A DNA stretch of 64,000 bases from Hawksworthiomyces lignivorus (lineage: Eukaryota > Ascomycota > Sordariomycetes > Ophiostomatales > Ophiostomataceae), in contig NTMA01000068.1 in the NCBI GenBank assembly GCA_002917075.1, positions 62,001 through 126,000 on the forward strand, read 5' to 3'. Below are positions 21,842 through 32,432 of the stretch, in pieces. A program made the position numbers and the translations under genes. The notes under the pieces were generated by a model. It did no database searches and was not told the origin of the DNA. It saw only the letters and a program-made list of their open reading frames with translations. Numbering within the stretch: position 1 is the stretch's first letter; each line of letters begins with the position of its first letter.

Positions 21842-22801
21842 TTACAAGGTAGCTTCAATCTTTACCAACTCTTTCGTCCCCTCCTCAACAGCCTTCTTTG
21901 CCGCATCCGAGCATTCCACATACGGCCTCCTGGGCTTCAACTTTTCCAGCGCGTCGACAATGCCTGCAGCTTTAGCAGTGTTCAATGCAACTCCGTACTT
22001 GACCGAAGCGACGCCCGCCTTGCAGGGCTGCTCCGCCAGCGCGGCCGTCTTGTGTAGCGCCATGGCTTCCTCAAACTTGCCCTGCTTGTATAGCTGGTAG
22101 ATGCGGTTAATCGTCTTGGGAAAGACATTAGAAAAGCCGGCGATAGTGCCAGAAGAGCCCGCGGCAAGGCCGCCGATCAGGAAGTCGGACTGGCCGCCGT
22201 AGATGGAGAAGCGCTCTGGGGGAAATTCAGCAGCGAGCCGAGTGATCTTTGCAACGGCGCCGCAGGTGAGTTTGACTCCAACAATGTTGCTATGGCGGCG
22301 CGCCAGATCAGCAATAGTGTTAGAGTCAAGGTCCACGCCATTGCAAACTGTGGGAAAGTTGTAGATTACAATTGGCAGGGGACTGGCGGTCGCAATGTCG
22401 TCGAAAAAGCTGTTGATCACCTCAGAGGTGGTCTGTTTTCCGTAGTACGCTGGCGGTAACACAAGCACATAGTCTGCGCCAGCTTCGGTTGCATCAGCAA
22501 TGTGTTCGAGCACCTGCTTGGTGGAGTGGCCGCTCACGCCAGCCATGATGGGGTACGAAGGGCCGCAGGCCCTTCTGGCGGTTTGGAGCAGAGCCCTGCG
22601 CTCATCACGAGTGAGCAGGAAGGTTTCAGCGGTGGTGCCTAAGACAACAAGGCCTGCCAAATATTTAGAGAGATAGGCAAAGTACTTGGCTTGGGCGTCA
22701 AGGTCAAGTGTGTCGGTGCCATGATTGAAGAAGGTGATAGCTGGAGCCCAAACACCCGCAGGGGGCGTGATCGGCTTAATGGTGTCGCGGGCGGCAGGCA
22801 T
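21842..22801 (-). CDS. DHDPS/NAL-family class I aldolase or dehydratase
   Basis: Single exon, 319 residues, a full-length TIM-barrel of the dihydrodipicolinate synthase/N-acetylneuraminate lyase family. The pyruvate/keto-acid loop GTTAE is at residues 55-59, the catalytic tyrosine in IVIYNFP is Tyr147 and the Schiff-base lysine in VGVKLTCG is Lys177. The YGGQSDFL segment and the AGVASVKYGVALN tail resemble the fungal L-threo-3-deoxyhexulosonate aldolase type (GaaC/Lga1-like), which releases pyruvate. Here the partner enzyme is a glucarate dehydratase, so a likely substrate is 5-keto-4-deoxyglucarate, cleaved to pyruvate and tartronate semialdehyde, or dehydrated to ketoglutarate semialdehyde as KdgD does. 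No semialdehyde dehydrogenase is nearby, which favours the aldolase route. True lysine biosynthesis is unlikely because fungi use the aminoadipate route. Confidence 0.88.
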   Translation of the reverse strand: MPAARDTIKPITPPAGVWAPAITFFNHGTDTLDLDAQAKYFAYLSKYLAGLVVLGTTAETFLLTRDERRALLQTARRACGPSYPIMAGVSGHSTKQVLEHIADATEAGADYVLVLPPAYYGKQTTSEVINSFFDDIATASPLPIVIYNFPTVCNGVDLDSNTIADLARRHSNIVGVKLTCGAVAKITRLAAEFPPERFSIYGGQSDFLIGGLAAGSSGTIAGFSNVFPKTINRIYQLYKQGKFEEAMALHKTAALAEQPCKAGVASVKYGVALNTAKAAGIVDALEKLKPRRPYVECSDAAKKAVEEGTKELVKIEATL

Positions 22802-23984
22802 TATGTCCTGTCAAATGTCGTTGTAACTAAGAGGAAGAAAGTCGTGCAGGAGTCTAAAAGTCAAATCGTCGAATCAGATATGACTAGGATCATAGAATTT
22901 AACTACGTGACAAGAACAATACAAAGTATTGAGTAAAGAGGAATGAAAATGTAGTTTCAGAGGAAGCGTTAAGTAGAGTGTAATGAGAGAGAAACAGAAA
23001 ATGTCCGAGTTTCTTATCGAAGGAGTATGTGGAGAGAAACAGGTCCTGTTTCTAGTCAAGGCAGGCCGTGCAGACTAGGTATATCCACTACGCAAGTCTC
23101 CTCCGTTTCGGAGGCACTTGGATAAGGTTATTAGAATTTGTTATACGTTTTTGTTGTCAACGCTGTAGTGTTTGAAGCATATGAAAGTCTGCTTGATGTT
23201 TCTGGCCTGTGGTTATTACATAGATTAGAAATATCCCGAGTATGTTTAAGCCTTGCCCGATGCAGCTAAGGTCGGCATCTCGTCTCCCTTCTACTCTCTA
23301 TTTGTTATGAATATTTCTTATTTCCACACATAAGCATCTTTAGTTGTATGTATTTCGCCATCCTATTTAACAACATCTTATGATGCTGAAGTGATTGATT
23401 GACTTCGCTTCCGATTTCAAGCTATGTGGGTATTTCTTCTAGCATGCATATTAGTGCATGTAGGAATCTCCACCACCTGTCAGCTCGTCGCTAGAACGAG
23501 AACTGATGACCAGCGGAAAACCTCTTAGTGAGACGGAATCCAAGGACCCCGCACGTAGAGACTGCCATAACCGTCGGATAAGAACCCAACAACCACGATC
23601 ACCCCTGTGATAGAGATTTAGACCGGATCATCTCCTATTGTACCTCTTGGCTGACCTGTTATTGGCTCCGCAGATAAAGCTAGAATGATAGGTTTCTTTG
23701 ACCACATGTGAAGCTTCGATACTACTTGAAAGTTGATGTTGAAGTTAGAATGCCATATCCCCTTGTCCTGCTTCTAGTTTCGCCCTGTTGCATAGAGATG
23801 ATTCAAACTGCGTAATCGACTCTTCTTGTCCAGTTATGCTGATCTTTTCTCATACCTTTTTTGTCTATCTCTACCATAAAAAATTCAGAAGCCAATATAC
23901 CAACAGTTCTCCAATGTAAAAATTCGGTATAATTCCGTTTAAGTCATGCAAGAACTCCTCCACATAATCCCTCGCCATTTAAAT
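22802..23984. other. Intergenic, no gene recognised
   Basis: About 1.2 kb; contains the promoter of the aldolase gene (right of 22801) and the 3' flank of the SDR gene. Short frames show no family motifs. Confidence 0.45.
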
Positions 23985-24981
23985 CTATGACTTTCTGTGC
24001 ATGATAGTGGCGGCAGCTTGGTGGTTTGGGAAGATGAGCGAATCGGCCAAAACAACATTCTCCCGGCGCCCAGCAGAAAAGACAATAATCTCGGCAATGT
24101 CGTCTGGTGTCAAAGGCTCACAGCCGCTTCAAGTTACTTAGTACGCTATTGCAACCAGGCACACAGCAGAGTTCAGACAAACAAGACACTTACGCATAGA
24201 CGGCGTCGGCTTTGCTCTTGTCCCCGTAGAAGCGCACGACCGAGAATTCAGTCTCTACTTGGCCAGGATCCACGCTGATAACGCGAATGCGCTTAGAGAT
24301 AAGCTCCTTGCGTAGAGAATCAGTGAAGGTGCGGACAGCGGCCTTCGTTGCGCAGTAGATACTACCGCCGACATATGGCTCGCGACCAGCAATAGAGCCA
24401 ATGTTGATGATGTCTCCAGCGCCCTCACCGTTGTTGCGCCGTAGCATCATGGGTAGGATGGCTTGTGTCATGTTAATTAGGCCCGTGACGTTAGTCGCAA
24501 ACATGATATCGATATCTTCCTCGGCGATCTCTGGTGCCTTAGCAACGCCACGGACTAGACCACTACGAGGTCGTTAGTATTAAAATTCTGATGTTTTCAT
24601 ACAGCATAGGAGTATTTCTAAACCACACAATACGTATGATTCGGTGCGGGTTGCTGGAGGAGCGAATGCTTACGCGTTGTTGACCAACACATCAATCTCT
24701 GCGAATTCTGCGGGCAACTTGCTCACGAAAGAGCGAACCTCGTCCGGCTTGCTTACATCGAGCTGCACTGGAAGCACCTTGACGCCCTCACCGACTTCTT
24801 TAACGATATCTGCGGCGATCTTCTTCAGGTCGTCGATGCGGCGCGCAGTGAGGACAAGCTTGATGTTCTTGGGGCTGGTGCGAGCAAACTCAAAGGCGGT
24901 TGAGCGGCCGATCCCCGAGGAAGCACCCGTGATGAGGATAGTCTTTCCCTCCAGGCGCTGGCCCATTCTTGAAGCAGACAT
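23985..24981 (-). CDS. Short-chain dehydrogenase, 3-hydroxyacid dehydrogenase type (yeast YMR226C-like)
   Basis: Exons (minus strand) 24981-24674, 24562-24194 and 24126-23985 give 272 residues with all junctions in phase. The cofactor motif ITGASSGIG is at residues 17-25, VLTARR provides the NADP-type basic residues, and LVNNAGL is completed by the first splice. DIINIGSIAG supplies Ser, YCATK supplies the catalytic Tyr and Lys, and SVDPGQVETEF follows. The C-terminal PLTPDDIAEI and NHQAA segment match the family that oxidises L-serine, allo-threonine and 3-hydroxy acids with NADP+, and that in bacteria (YdfG) reduces malonic semialdehyde. In this cluster it could reduce tartronate semialdehyde to glycerate. 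That role is inference; the fold and class are firm. Confidence 0.87.
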
Positions 24982-25778
24982 GTTGCAAAGATTTTGTGAC
25001 GCAGTGGTCTGGCTCTAAGACGAGATGTGTGCTATCGCTGGAGGAGGATGTTCTCTTTAAGACAATTGGAAATATATGTAGTGGAAAATTTGAGCGTTGA
25101 TAGTCTACTTTGAAAAACAAGATGAAGTCATCATAGAACTCGCTGTTACGTCATATAGATAATGGCACAGCTCTCATCTCAAGGTGTTTTTCGACACTGG
25201 CGCGGCGACCGCTTTCAACAGCTAATCTTCGTAGTCAAATTTCATAGGTGCACTGATCTCCGTCTCGTAATTCTATGTCTCAACATCAGCCTCTAGGTAT
25301 TCTATCACGAAGAGTTGGCTTTGACCCACCTTGATTTCCGCGCATGGGGTGGTCCTTTTCCGTCCGCTGCCCCATAGTACTCCGCACATACGCCCTAGCT
25401 ACGGCTATGTCTTCAACTTGTTGCGGACGTAGTCGGACATAAGTCCAATACCTCTTCGTTGCTTAACGGATGTAATCAGGCGCAACCATCTCGCAACTTT
25501 CCCATCCAGAAAGCCCCAATTTTGCTCCATCGTGGTTAGATGAACCCTTTGACGGATTTTTGGTGTTTTAGCTTCTCCAAAATGACCCAAGAGCACTGCT
25601 AGTCTCTTGCTTTCTGTTGTTAACTGAAATATGCAAAGAAGAATCTAGCACTGAAAATTTGTCCAGATAGATGCGTGATGGAATTTCCCAACCTGTACTC
25701 TGAAAGTGACTAATCGAGAACATATAATTGTTTCTTTGAATTAAAAAGCCTGCCTCTTGTTGAAGTTTCTGAGCTTTT
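24982..25778. other. Intergenic, no gene recognised
   Basis: Promoter of the SDR on its left side and the 3' flank of the regulator gene on its right. A 63-codon minus-strand frame at 25596-25405 has no known motif. Confidence 0.45.
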
Positions 25779-28202
25779 TCAGCCGAAACTGTGATGTTGC
25801 TGGTCGAACACCGACCCTGACCCTGCCGTCATCGACGCGGCATCAATATTACCCAAGCCCGAGGACACCATCGAAAAGAACTGATCCCATCCCGGATTGT
25901 CTGTCAGGGCCGCAACGGGCATACCATTGAGGTCAATTGTAACCCCCCCAGCTATTTGGCCGGAGTAGTTGCTAGACATGGCAAGAGGGCTCTCGTCGGT
26001 GGGTATCGACGTGTTGTGGTAGCCGTGAGCGTCTTCCATGCCTGACATGCCGGCCAGTGATGGGTGTGTATGTTTTGTCTGCCGTAAGGCCTCTACGCGA
26101 AGCTCTTCCAGAACAAGGCAGTATCGTTCTGAGAGTGAGCCCTTTTCGGCAATACTGGAAAGATGGGCTTGGCATCGGGCGGCAGCAGCGAAATATTCAT
26201 TGTAGACCTCCGGTGGCGCCTCTCGTTTCTGAATCACGTAGATGTAAAGCAAAATTACTGCATTAAAAGCGAAATACGCAGTAATCTACCACGATCAGTT
26301 TCCATTTTGATTTTCAAGGTCGAAGGAGAACCTACCCAGAAAGAGCGGAACATCTGATTGTTTCGCGTAATATCGTCAATCGTCTTCACGGTGCTCATCG
26401 CAGCCATAAGACATTTTTGTATGCTCTCCTCGTGTTGTCTATTTGTGGAGCTTGAGCCCCATGATTGCTGCGAAAGTTGCGCAAAATTGCTGAGAATAAA
26501 GGGCCTGTGAGCAAGGATGATCGAATGCCAATATGTCAGATTCAGGACGTTTCGCTGTCGCTGGAAGATGGGCATGAGAAGTGAAGCGCTGAAAGCGTCC
26601 GCATCGAGGAAGCGCGCCAAACCAGCGCGCCACTCGCTCAAGTCTTTCGAGATGCTTGCAGTGAGGGTTACTCGTCGGCTGGTCGTAATGGGCTTGACGG
26701 AGTAGAGGCCACGAAGGATCTTGCTGCTTATGCGGGCCAGCCTGTGAAATGTCAACAACGTGCGTCTGGATGAGCAGCTGCAGGATAACCTACTTGATGT
26801 GTGCGAGCGGGGCAAGCATGACGGAAGGACCCTTGTCCGTAGTTGATGAACGGATGCCGTCTTCCATGATATCGTGGTCATCAACACAGGCCGGAAGGTC
26901 GGTGTCGATGTCCTCGTCGTGGAACAGCCGTGGCCTTCCTAAGGAGGCACTGAGATATGCATCTAGAGTGTAGGCACACCAAAACGTCCGACGGCGGCAT
27001 TCAACTTCGATGCAGCTCAAACCGTTCGCCGCGTCCGGGTGACGATTTCTGTTGAGACCAAGAGCGAGTACCAAGCTCATTACGGTGCCAAACAGGCTCC
27101 AGCAATGGTTGATGCGTGATTGCGTGAGAAGATAGTAGCACTGGGTTAAGCGTGCTTGAACGCTGGTCAAGCGTATGGAGCCCGTCTCGTTTGTCAGATG
27201 ATGCTCAGCTGCAAAATAGAATCGCGCGCTACAGAATTTCAAGTCAGCAACAACTTGCAGCCATTCGCTGTAGAATTCCCTAACCTCAGATCGGGAGGTC
27301 CAGGCCTATCGTTATCTGGCATGTACACCCTCGCCTGGGCAAATACCATGAAGAGCAAAGCGACTTTCGCTGGAGCGCTCTGTGAGTCGTGCATAACTCC
27401 AAGGGTGTCGTAAAACTCTGCAAACCACTTCTGGACCGTGGGGCGATGCAGGAAACGGTATGTTGGCATAGCAAAGTCAAAATACCGATCCACCAGGCGC
27501 TGTGCATCGTCTCGAGAAAGCATCAAGCAGAAAGAATGATCGAACCCCGAGGACTTCAGAGGCGCGTCACCGAATGTGAAAATACTGCTCGGATGGGCGA
27601 ACGAAATAGCCTGACGCAACCGTTTCTGGATCCGAAGCAAAAACGAGACTCCTGAGGCCGGTCCGACATAGTGCCCCTCCAAATCGGTCTGCGATGGCTC
27701 GGATGCATCTCGCGGTGATATTGCTGTATAACTCTGATCTGACTGTCCCATATATTCTAATGAGAGGTCGTTGCCTTGTATTCCTGAGCCGTGCTCCATC
27801 GCTGCTGTGCCCGATTCTGTCTGATACTGCTGACCGCCAAAAGACGGACCTGATCTAGGCGCGCCCATGCCCTCATCCGGGATGCCAGCTGAGGCATTGG
27901 ACGCTGACGGGATGAGAGGCACTCGGCCCCTCACATAGGCGGAATCAAATGTGCAGCTTGCCTTTGCTCGAGAGCAAAATTCACACGGCTGAACGCCATT
28001 GCACTTGATTTTCCGCCTGTACGTATCTTCATTTAGTCTAATATCAAGCCAAATTAGAGACTAGATTCTTTTCGTACCTCTTGCACCGATCGCAAGCTCT
28101 AGTGACTCTCACCCTCTCGCTGTCTCTCTTGCGCTTCTTGGCGACCTGTTGTGGGGCGCCGTTCTCTGGAGACTCGGGTGGTTGACGGCGGCTCATAGAC
28201 AT
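25779..28202 (-). CDS. Zn2Cys6 fungal-specific transcription factor
   Basis: Five exons (minus strand): 28202-28078, 28016-27285, 27228-26794, 26741-26336 and 26285-25779, giving 734 residues with each junction in phase. The binuclear cluster has Cys37, 40, 47, 53, 56 and 63 (CDRCKRRKIKCNGVQPCEFC), preceded by a basic KKRKR stretch and built across the first intron. The fungal-specific domain follows: RYFDFAMPTYRFLHRPTVQKWF, LTQCYYLLTQSRINHCWSLFGTVMSLVLALGLNR, and ECRRRTFWCAYTLDAYLSASLGRPRLFHDEDIDTDLP, which is the classic middle homology region. The distal C-terminus is low-complexity and could activate transcription. It ends the aldarate-like gene run, so control of those genes is plausible. 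An alternative start two codons downstream would change little. Confidence 0.88.
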
Positions 28203-30273
28203 GCTGTTTAGTTATACACGGTTAAAATCGTGCAGCAATCAAGCAAGGATACAACATGCTGGATAATCGATCAACCGTGGTAGACGTGGCAAGGTATTGT
28301 TGACTCCACGAAATGTAGCATTGCAGCTAGATGCGCCCGACTTTAATGCGGAGTAAATGCTTATTAAGTTTTGGGAGACCAGGAGCACCCCGAAAAAAAT
28401 TGCACTCATAAATAAAGCCAATGGCGCAGCACAGATTTGCTTTTGCTGCTGTATAAGACGTTCCGCAGTCGGCTTTTTTATAAATATGTTGCACGTTTTA
28501 ATATAAGTCAAAGGATTTATATTCTTCAAAGCTGCAATATTATGTTTGGCGTTTTGGAGAAATATGATAATACCATTGCTTTCATTTCTCTTGAGTTTAT
28601 ATACTTATTAAACCGTAAATTACTATTAAATCAGTTGTGACGGTGCAGTAATATACTATGATTGCCGGAGACCCAGACTCCTACGATGTAAATCAAATAA
28701 AATACCATTAGAGTGAATAACAGTAATGGACTTAGCAGTGGTTTCTAGGCGACTAAACTTGATTGTAAGAGCCTGTATGGAATACGCGTATAATGAGAGA
28801 TTTTTTTTCCTCGTAATCATACATGTACTGGTGTCTTGGCAGTTGTTCAAAGCGAGGCCGTATACTACCTTGCCGAGATTATCACTAGACACACTTCGTA
28901 AAGCATACGAGTACAGTCACGGCGGCAGAAACCACAGCAACATACTCCGGATCTACTCTAATCACAGATTCAGACTGCGCTCGACGCAATGCCGTAGCAG
29001 TAGGGTAGCGAGTCGACAGGTGACCCGGAGCTACTCAGCGGGCCGAACCTGAAGGGAGAAAACATAAGCAAGGGAGTACACTGGCCGAGCTTTCGGTAAT
29101 ACATATTCCTTGACGTAGCGCTTTGGCATCAACTCCATTACTTCCCGGTGGGGAAGGCCGTTTTCATAAGATTTTCCTGGGCTCTTTCCTACGATAACCG
29201 TCTTCTTGACTGATAGAAACGAAAGCTCAGAAAATTTCATCTGATACAAAAAGTCAATCATGCACAACTAGAAAAGAAGCTCAAAGCCATTCGATGTGCC
29301 CAAGATTTGAGCAGCAAAGTTCCTATTGGAATACATTACTTACTTGGAGCCTTTTGTGTGAAGGGAAAAGGATGCCTAACGCGGACCAAAGTATCGCCCG
29401 GACATAGCAGATGCGCTGGTTTTTAAATGGTCGGGATTAGCTGACCGGCTTGGCCGGGAAATAACTTTGTAACGCATGGCCTTATGGTCGGTTCATTCAA
29501 ATACGAGAAAAACCTCAGAGGCGATGATCAGTAACGGTCCCTAATGGTGGATCAACTGGGCTCTAGTTTATTTTATGGGGTACTTAACTTGTTTGCTGAT
29601 TTTCATATAGGTTTCTGTATCTTTTTCCTCGCACAGAATTGAGGATGCCCTATTTTTCTAAGCACAGAGCACCGCGCATACGTTAAGATCCCTGCCCATC
29701 TCGTATTTCCTAGGGTTGTCTGCCACCCAGATCCAGTAAGCATATCTTCCCATACGCTTATTCACGACGCGCGGCCCCTAAGAGTACGGAGTACGGAGTA
29801 TGTGTGTACCCCTATTAAGCACTGCCTTCGCCATTTAGCTTAGGATCTTTAACCATGCTTAGGTTAAGGAGTTGGCGAGTCTTTTTCTTTTTCTTTTTTT
29901 TCTTTTTTTTTTTTTAACCAGATCCACCTGTGCGATGCTTATATGGTGGATGTGACAGGAGACCAACACCCCTGATCCGTCTTTCTGACACTTCGTGTCT
30001 GTTCCAAGTTGCTGCCTACTGGACAGGCCAACGACAATAAAATAACATATGCCATCCCAAGCTGCAGTCTGCAGCTGCCCTTGGGCTCATTAGTTTAAAG
30101 TTTATCGAGGTTTTGGTCAGGCCTTTGTTCGATGTCTTCAAAGTCATGAATACTTTTTCTTCACACCCAAGGACAAAGAACTCTCGCCCCGCATCCGTCA
30201 CGCCAGATCATGTCCCTTGACAGCGCAACTGAGAAGTCCTCTTTTCACGACTGAATGCACCACCTTCTCAAGC
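28203..30273. other. Intergenic, about 2 kb, no gene recognised
   Basis: Very AT-rich near 28430-28640. A 78-codon minus-strand frame (29267-29031) has plausible composition but no recognised family. A (AGTACGG)-type short tandem lies near 29783-29800. A long pyrimidine tract at 29881-29915 and then the promoter of the DUF5672 gene close the interval. Confidence 0.4.
29881..29915 (+). repeat. Pyrimidine (T/C) tract
   Basis: About 35 bases of almost pure T with scattered C. Such CT-rich tracts are common upstream of fungal genes; here the nearest start is about 360 bp away. Confidence 0.5.
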
Positions 30274-31463
30274 ATGCAGTCGGCTAAGTATCTACAACAT
30301 ATAAGAGCCATGGTGGCAGCATGTCCACCATTGCCGCGGATAGGTCGATGGCTACGCCTGGTTAGCGCTGTCGCCATATTCCTGTACGCACGCACTTCGT
30401 TGCTCACGATGCATTTTACACAAGACTGGCGGTAGTTCTAACGGCAAAATTTGGCAGGCCAATCGTCTTATGGTTAGCAGTCCTTCGGTCGTCAAACATG
30501 AATATATTGATCGATTACACCCCGCGGGTTGAGGGCGCCAAGTTAGCGCTGCTGATCGAACAGCGGCCGCTGCCAAATCTAGTGCCTTTGATGCTGCACT
30601 TTATCAGTGTTGTGCCACCAGACTGGCGCTTTCGGTTTATGGGTTCAAACGAAAGCGTGTTGCATATCAACAGGAGCTCGGCGATCCGAGAGCAGGTCGC
30701 CTCAGGCAAGCTTAGTCTTACATACATACCGGCAAACCAAACAACCGGATCGCAAGAGGAGATCAACCGCTTCTTCACCCAGCGGTGGGTGTACGAGACT
30801 CTGCTGCAGCCTGCAGAGTGGCTGCTTGTTTTCCAGACGGACAGCATGCTGTGCGCCAACAGCAAGAAGTCCATCAACGACTACCTGGGATACGACTGGG
30901 TTGGTGCGCCATGGGATCCAGATGGCAGCTTCGGCGGGAACGGAGGTCTGTCGCTGCGCAGGGTCAGCTCGATCATCGAAGTGCTGCGAACCAACAACCG
31001 GTCCGACAACGGCGAGCCCGAGGACATTTTCCTTTCGAATGCCTTGAACGGTCGCCTGGGCGCCAAGATGGCCAACGGCCGGCTCTCCTCCACCTTTTCA
31101 GGCGAGATGAACTCGGGACCAGGTGAAACCATTGACCACAACAAGGGCATCGACAAGATCGACACGGACGGGTGGGTTGAGGGTATCGATGACTGGCGCG
31201 AGGGCTTCTACGAGCCGATGGGCTTTCACACCGGCGCAAGCGGCACCACGCTCCACAGTCCGATATGGGGCACACCGGAGCTCCGCGCGCACATGTGGAA
31301 GTACTGTCCGGAGATAAAGCTGATACTCCAGATGGATGCTGCTCAGTACGTGCCAGGTGACTGCGGCTCGAATTGGAAAAGATCAGATAGCGAAGAAGGC
31401 TATATGACGGAGGTTGTCGATGGTGTAGAATACCCCTTGATACCAAACTTGATTCCTTGGTAA
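30274..31463 (+). CDS. DUF5672 family protein, type II membrane anchor, probable glycosyltransferase
   Basis: Exons 30274-30383 and 30458-31463 give 371 residues. Splicing (GTACGC to GGCAG) joins LRLVSAVAIFL to PIVLWLAVL, making one clean N-terminal transmembrane helix near residues 28-45. The unspliced frame stops at once, which supports the intron. The lumenal part carries KLALLIEQRPLPNLVPLMLHF, WLLVFQTDSMLCANS, YDWVGAPWDPDGSFGGNGGLSLRR and ANGRLSS, the usual block order of DUF5672. The DxD-like QTDSM and GGNGGLSLR segments resemble GT-A glycosyltransferases. A Golgi-lumen sugar transfer role is inferred; donor and acceptor are unknown. The start at 30274 could instead be ATG 30310, which keeps the helix. 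Confidence 0.82.
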
Positions 31464-32432
31464 TTCTAGAACATGCGGTTTAATAGATGCAATGAATGCG
31501 ATACTAGACCGATTCCATTTTGTTTCGAGAGCGACAAAAGTTGTCATTAGAATCCTGATTCCTTCTCAGTGGATTGTGAATCCCAGAGGATTCCAAATCT
31601 AATTTTACTTGAAACAATGGCCTGCCTTTAGCTTGGTAAACCACTATCGGAGACATAAGCGTCTCCACTTCTATTGGCCAGGCCAAACCAAACCACCTAG
31701 CTAATCGAGCTGTAGGTAGATAATGTAGCTGGATGGGCTGAACTATGTATGCTTATGCTCGAATGGTAGAAGACGAAGAGACGAGCTTTGTGGAAGTCAG
31801 CACAACCGTGTAAAAAGAGAATGAAAGTATGGATGCTGCCGCGAAGTGCGCGTCGAGTTCGCTTTAAATTACCACAGCGGGTTACACAATTTAGAACGAA
31901 AGAAAAAGGTTCTCAACTACCCATTTCCCAAGTTACAAAAGGGTTAAAAGGTAGAAGGCTCAGCGACATAGGGCGATATGACACCAACATCGTAAAAATG
32001 CACTGTTCTTTTTTTTTTTGCACGGAACAGCCTCAGGGAAGAGCTTTCATTTTCGACTAGTGTCATAGATAGAATCCAAACGAGACCTTTAGTTTCAAAT
32101 ATTCGAGACCGAATAACAATGTTAGAGAATGAAGGTTCAAAGAACGAAAATACGTATAAGTCGCTCCATTTTATGCGTGCTACCACCGCTGTAAGTCCTA
32201 AGAAGAACATGCCCTAAAAGGTTGAATGTCGACATACTTTAGCACCAAAATTTATGGATATCGTATTTATGTAATTGAAAACTCGTTGTCAAGTTCACGG
32301 AGGTTGACGCTATTCTTTGTGTGTGCTTGCAAGCGAGAGTGGTAGAATTTGATACTATGCGTTCTGATGCCGAGACTTTCCCTTCAACAACACCCTCTGG
32401 AAACTTCTGTGCGTCAAAATCCATATTTCTCC
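31464..32432. other. Convergent 3' spacer
   Basis: AT-rich with scattered short frames and a T-run near 32009-32018. No gene recognised; it contains the 3' ends of two convergent genes. Confidence 0.5.

Noticed and set aside
29031..29267. 78-residue gene on the minus strand
   Set aside because: No family recognised, no supporting exon structure; kept only as a note in the intergenic entry.
29783..29800. GTACGGA short tandem as a mobile-element end
   Set aside because: Only two and a half copies, with no partner inverted repeat or target duplication seen.
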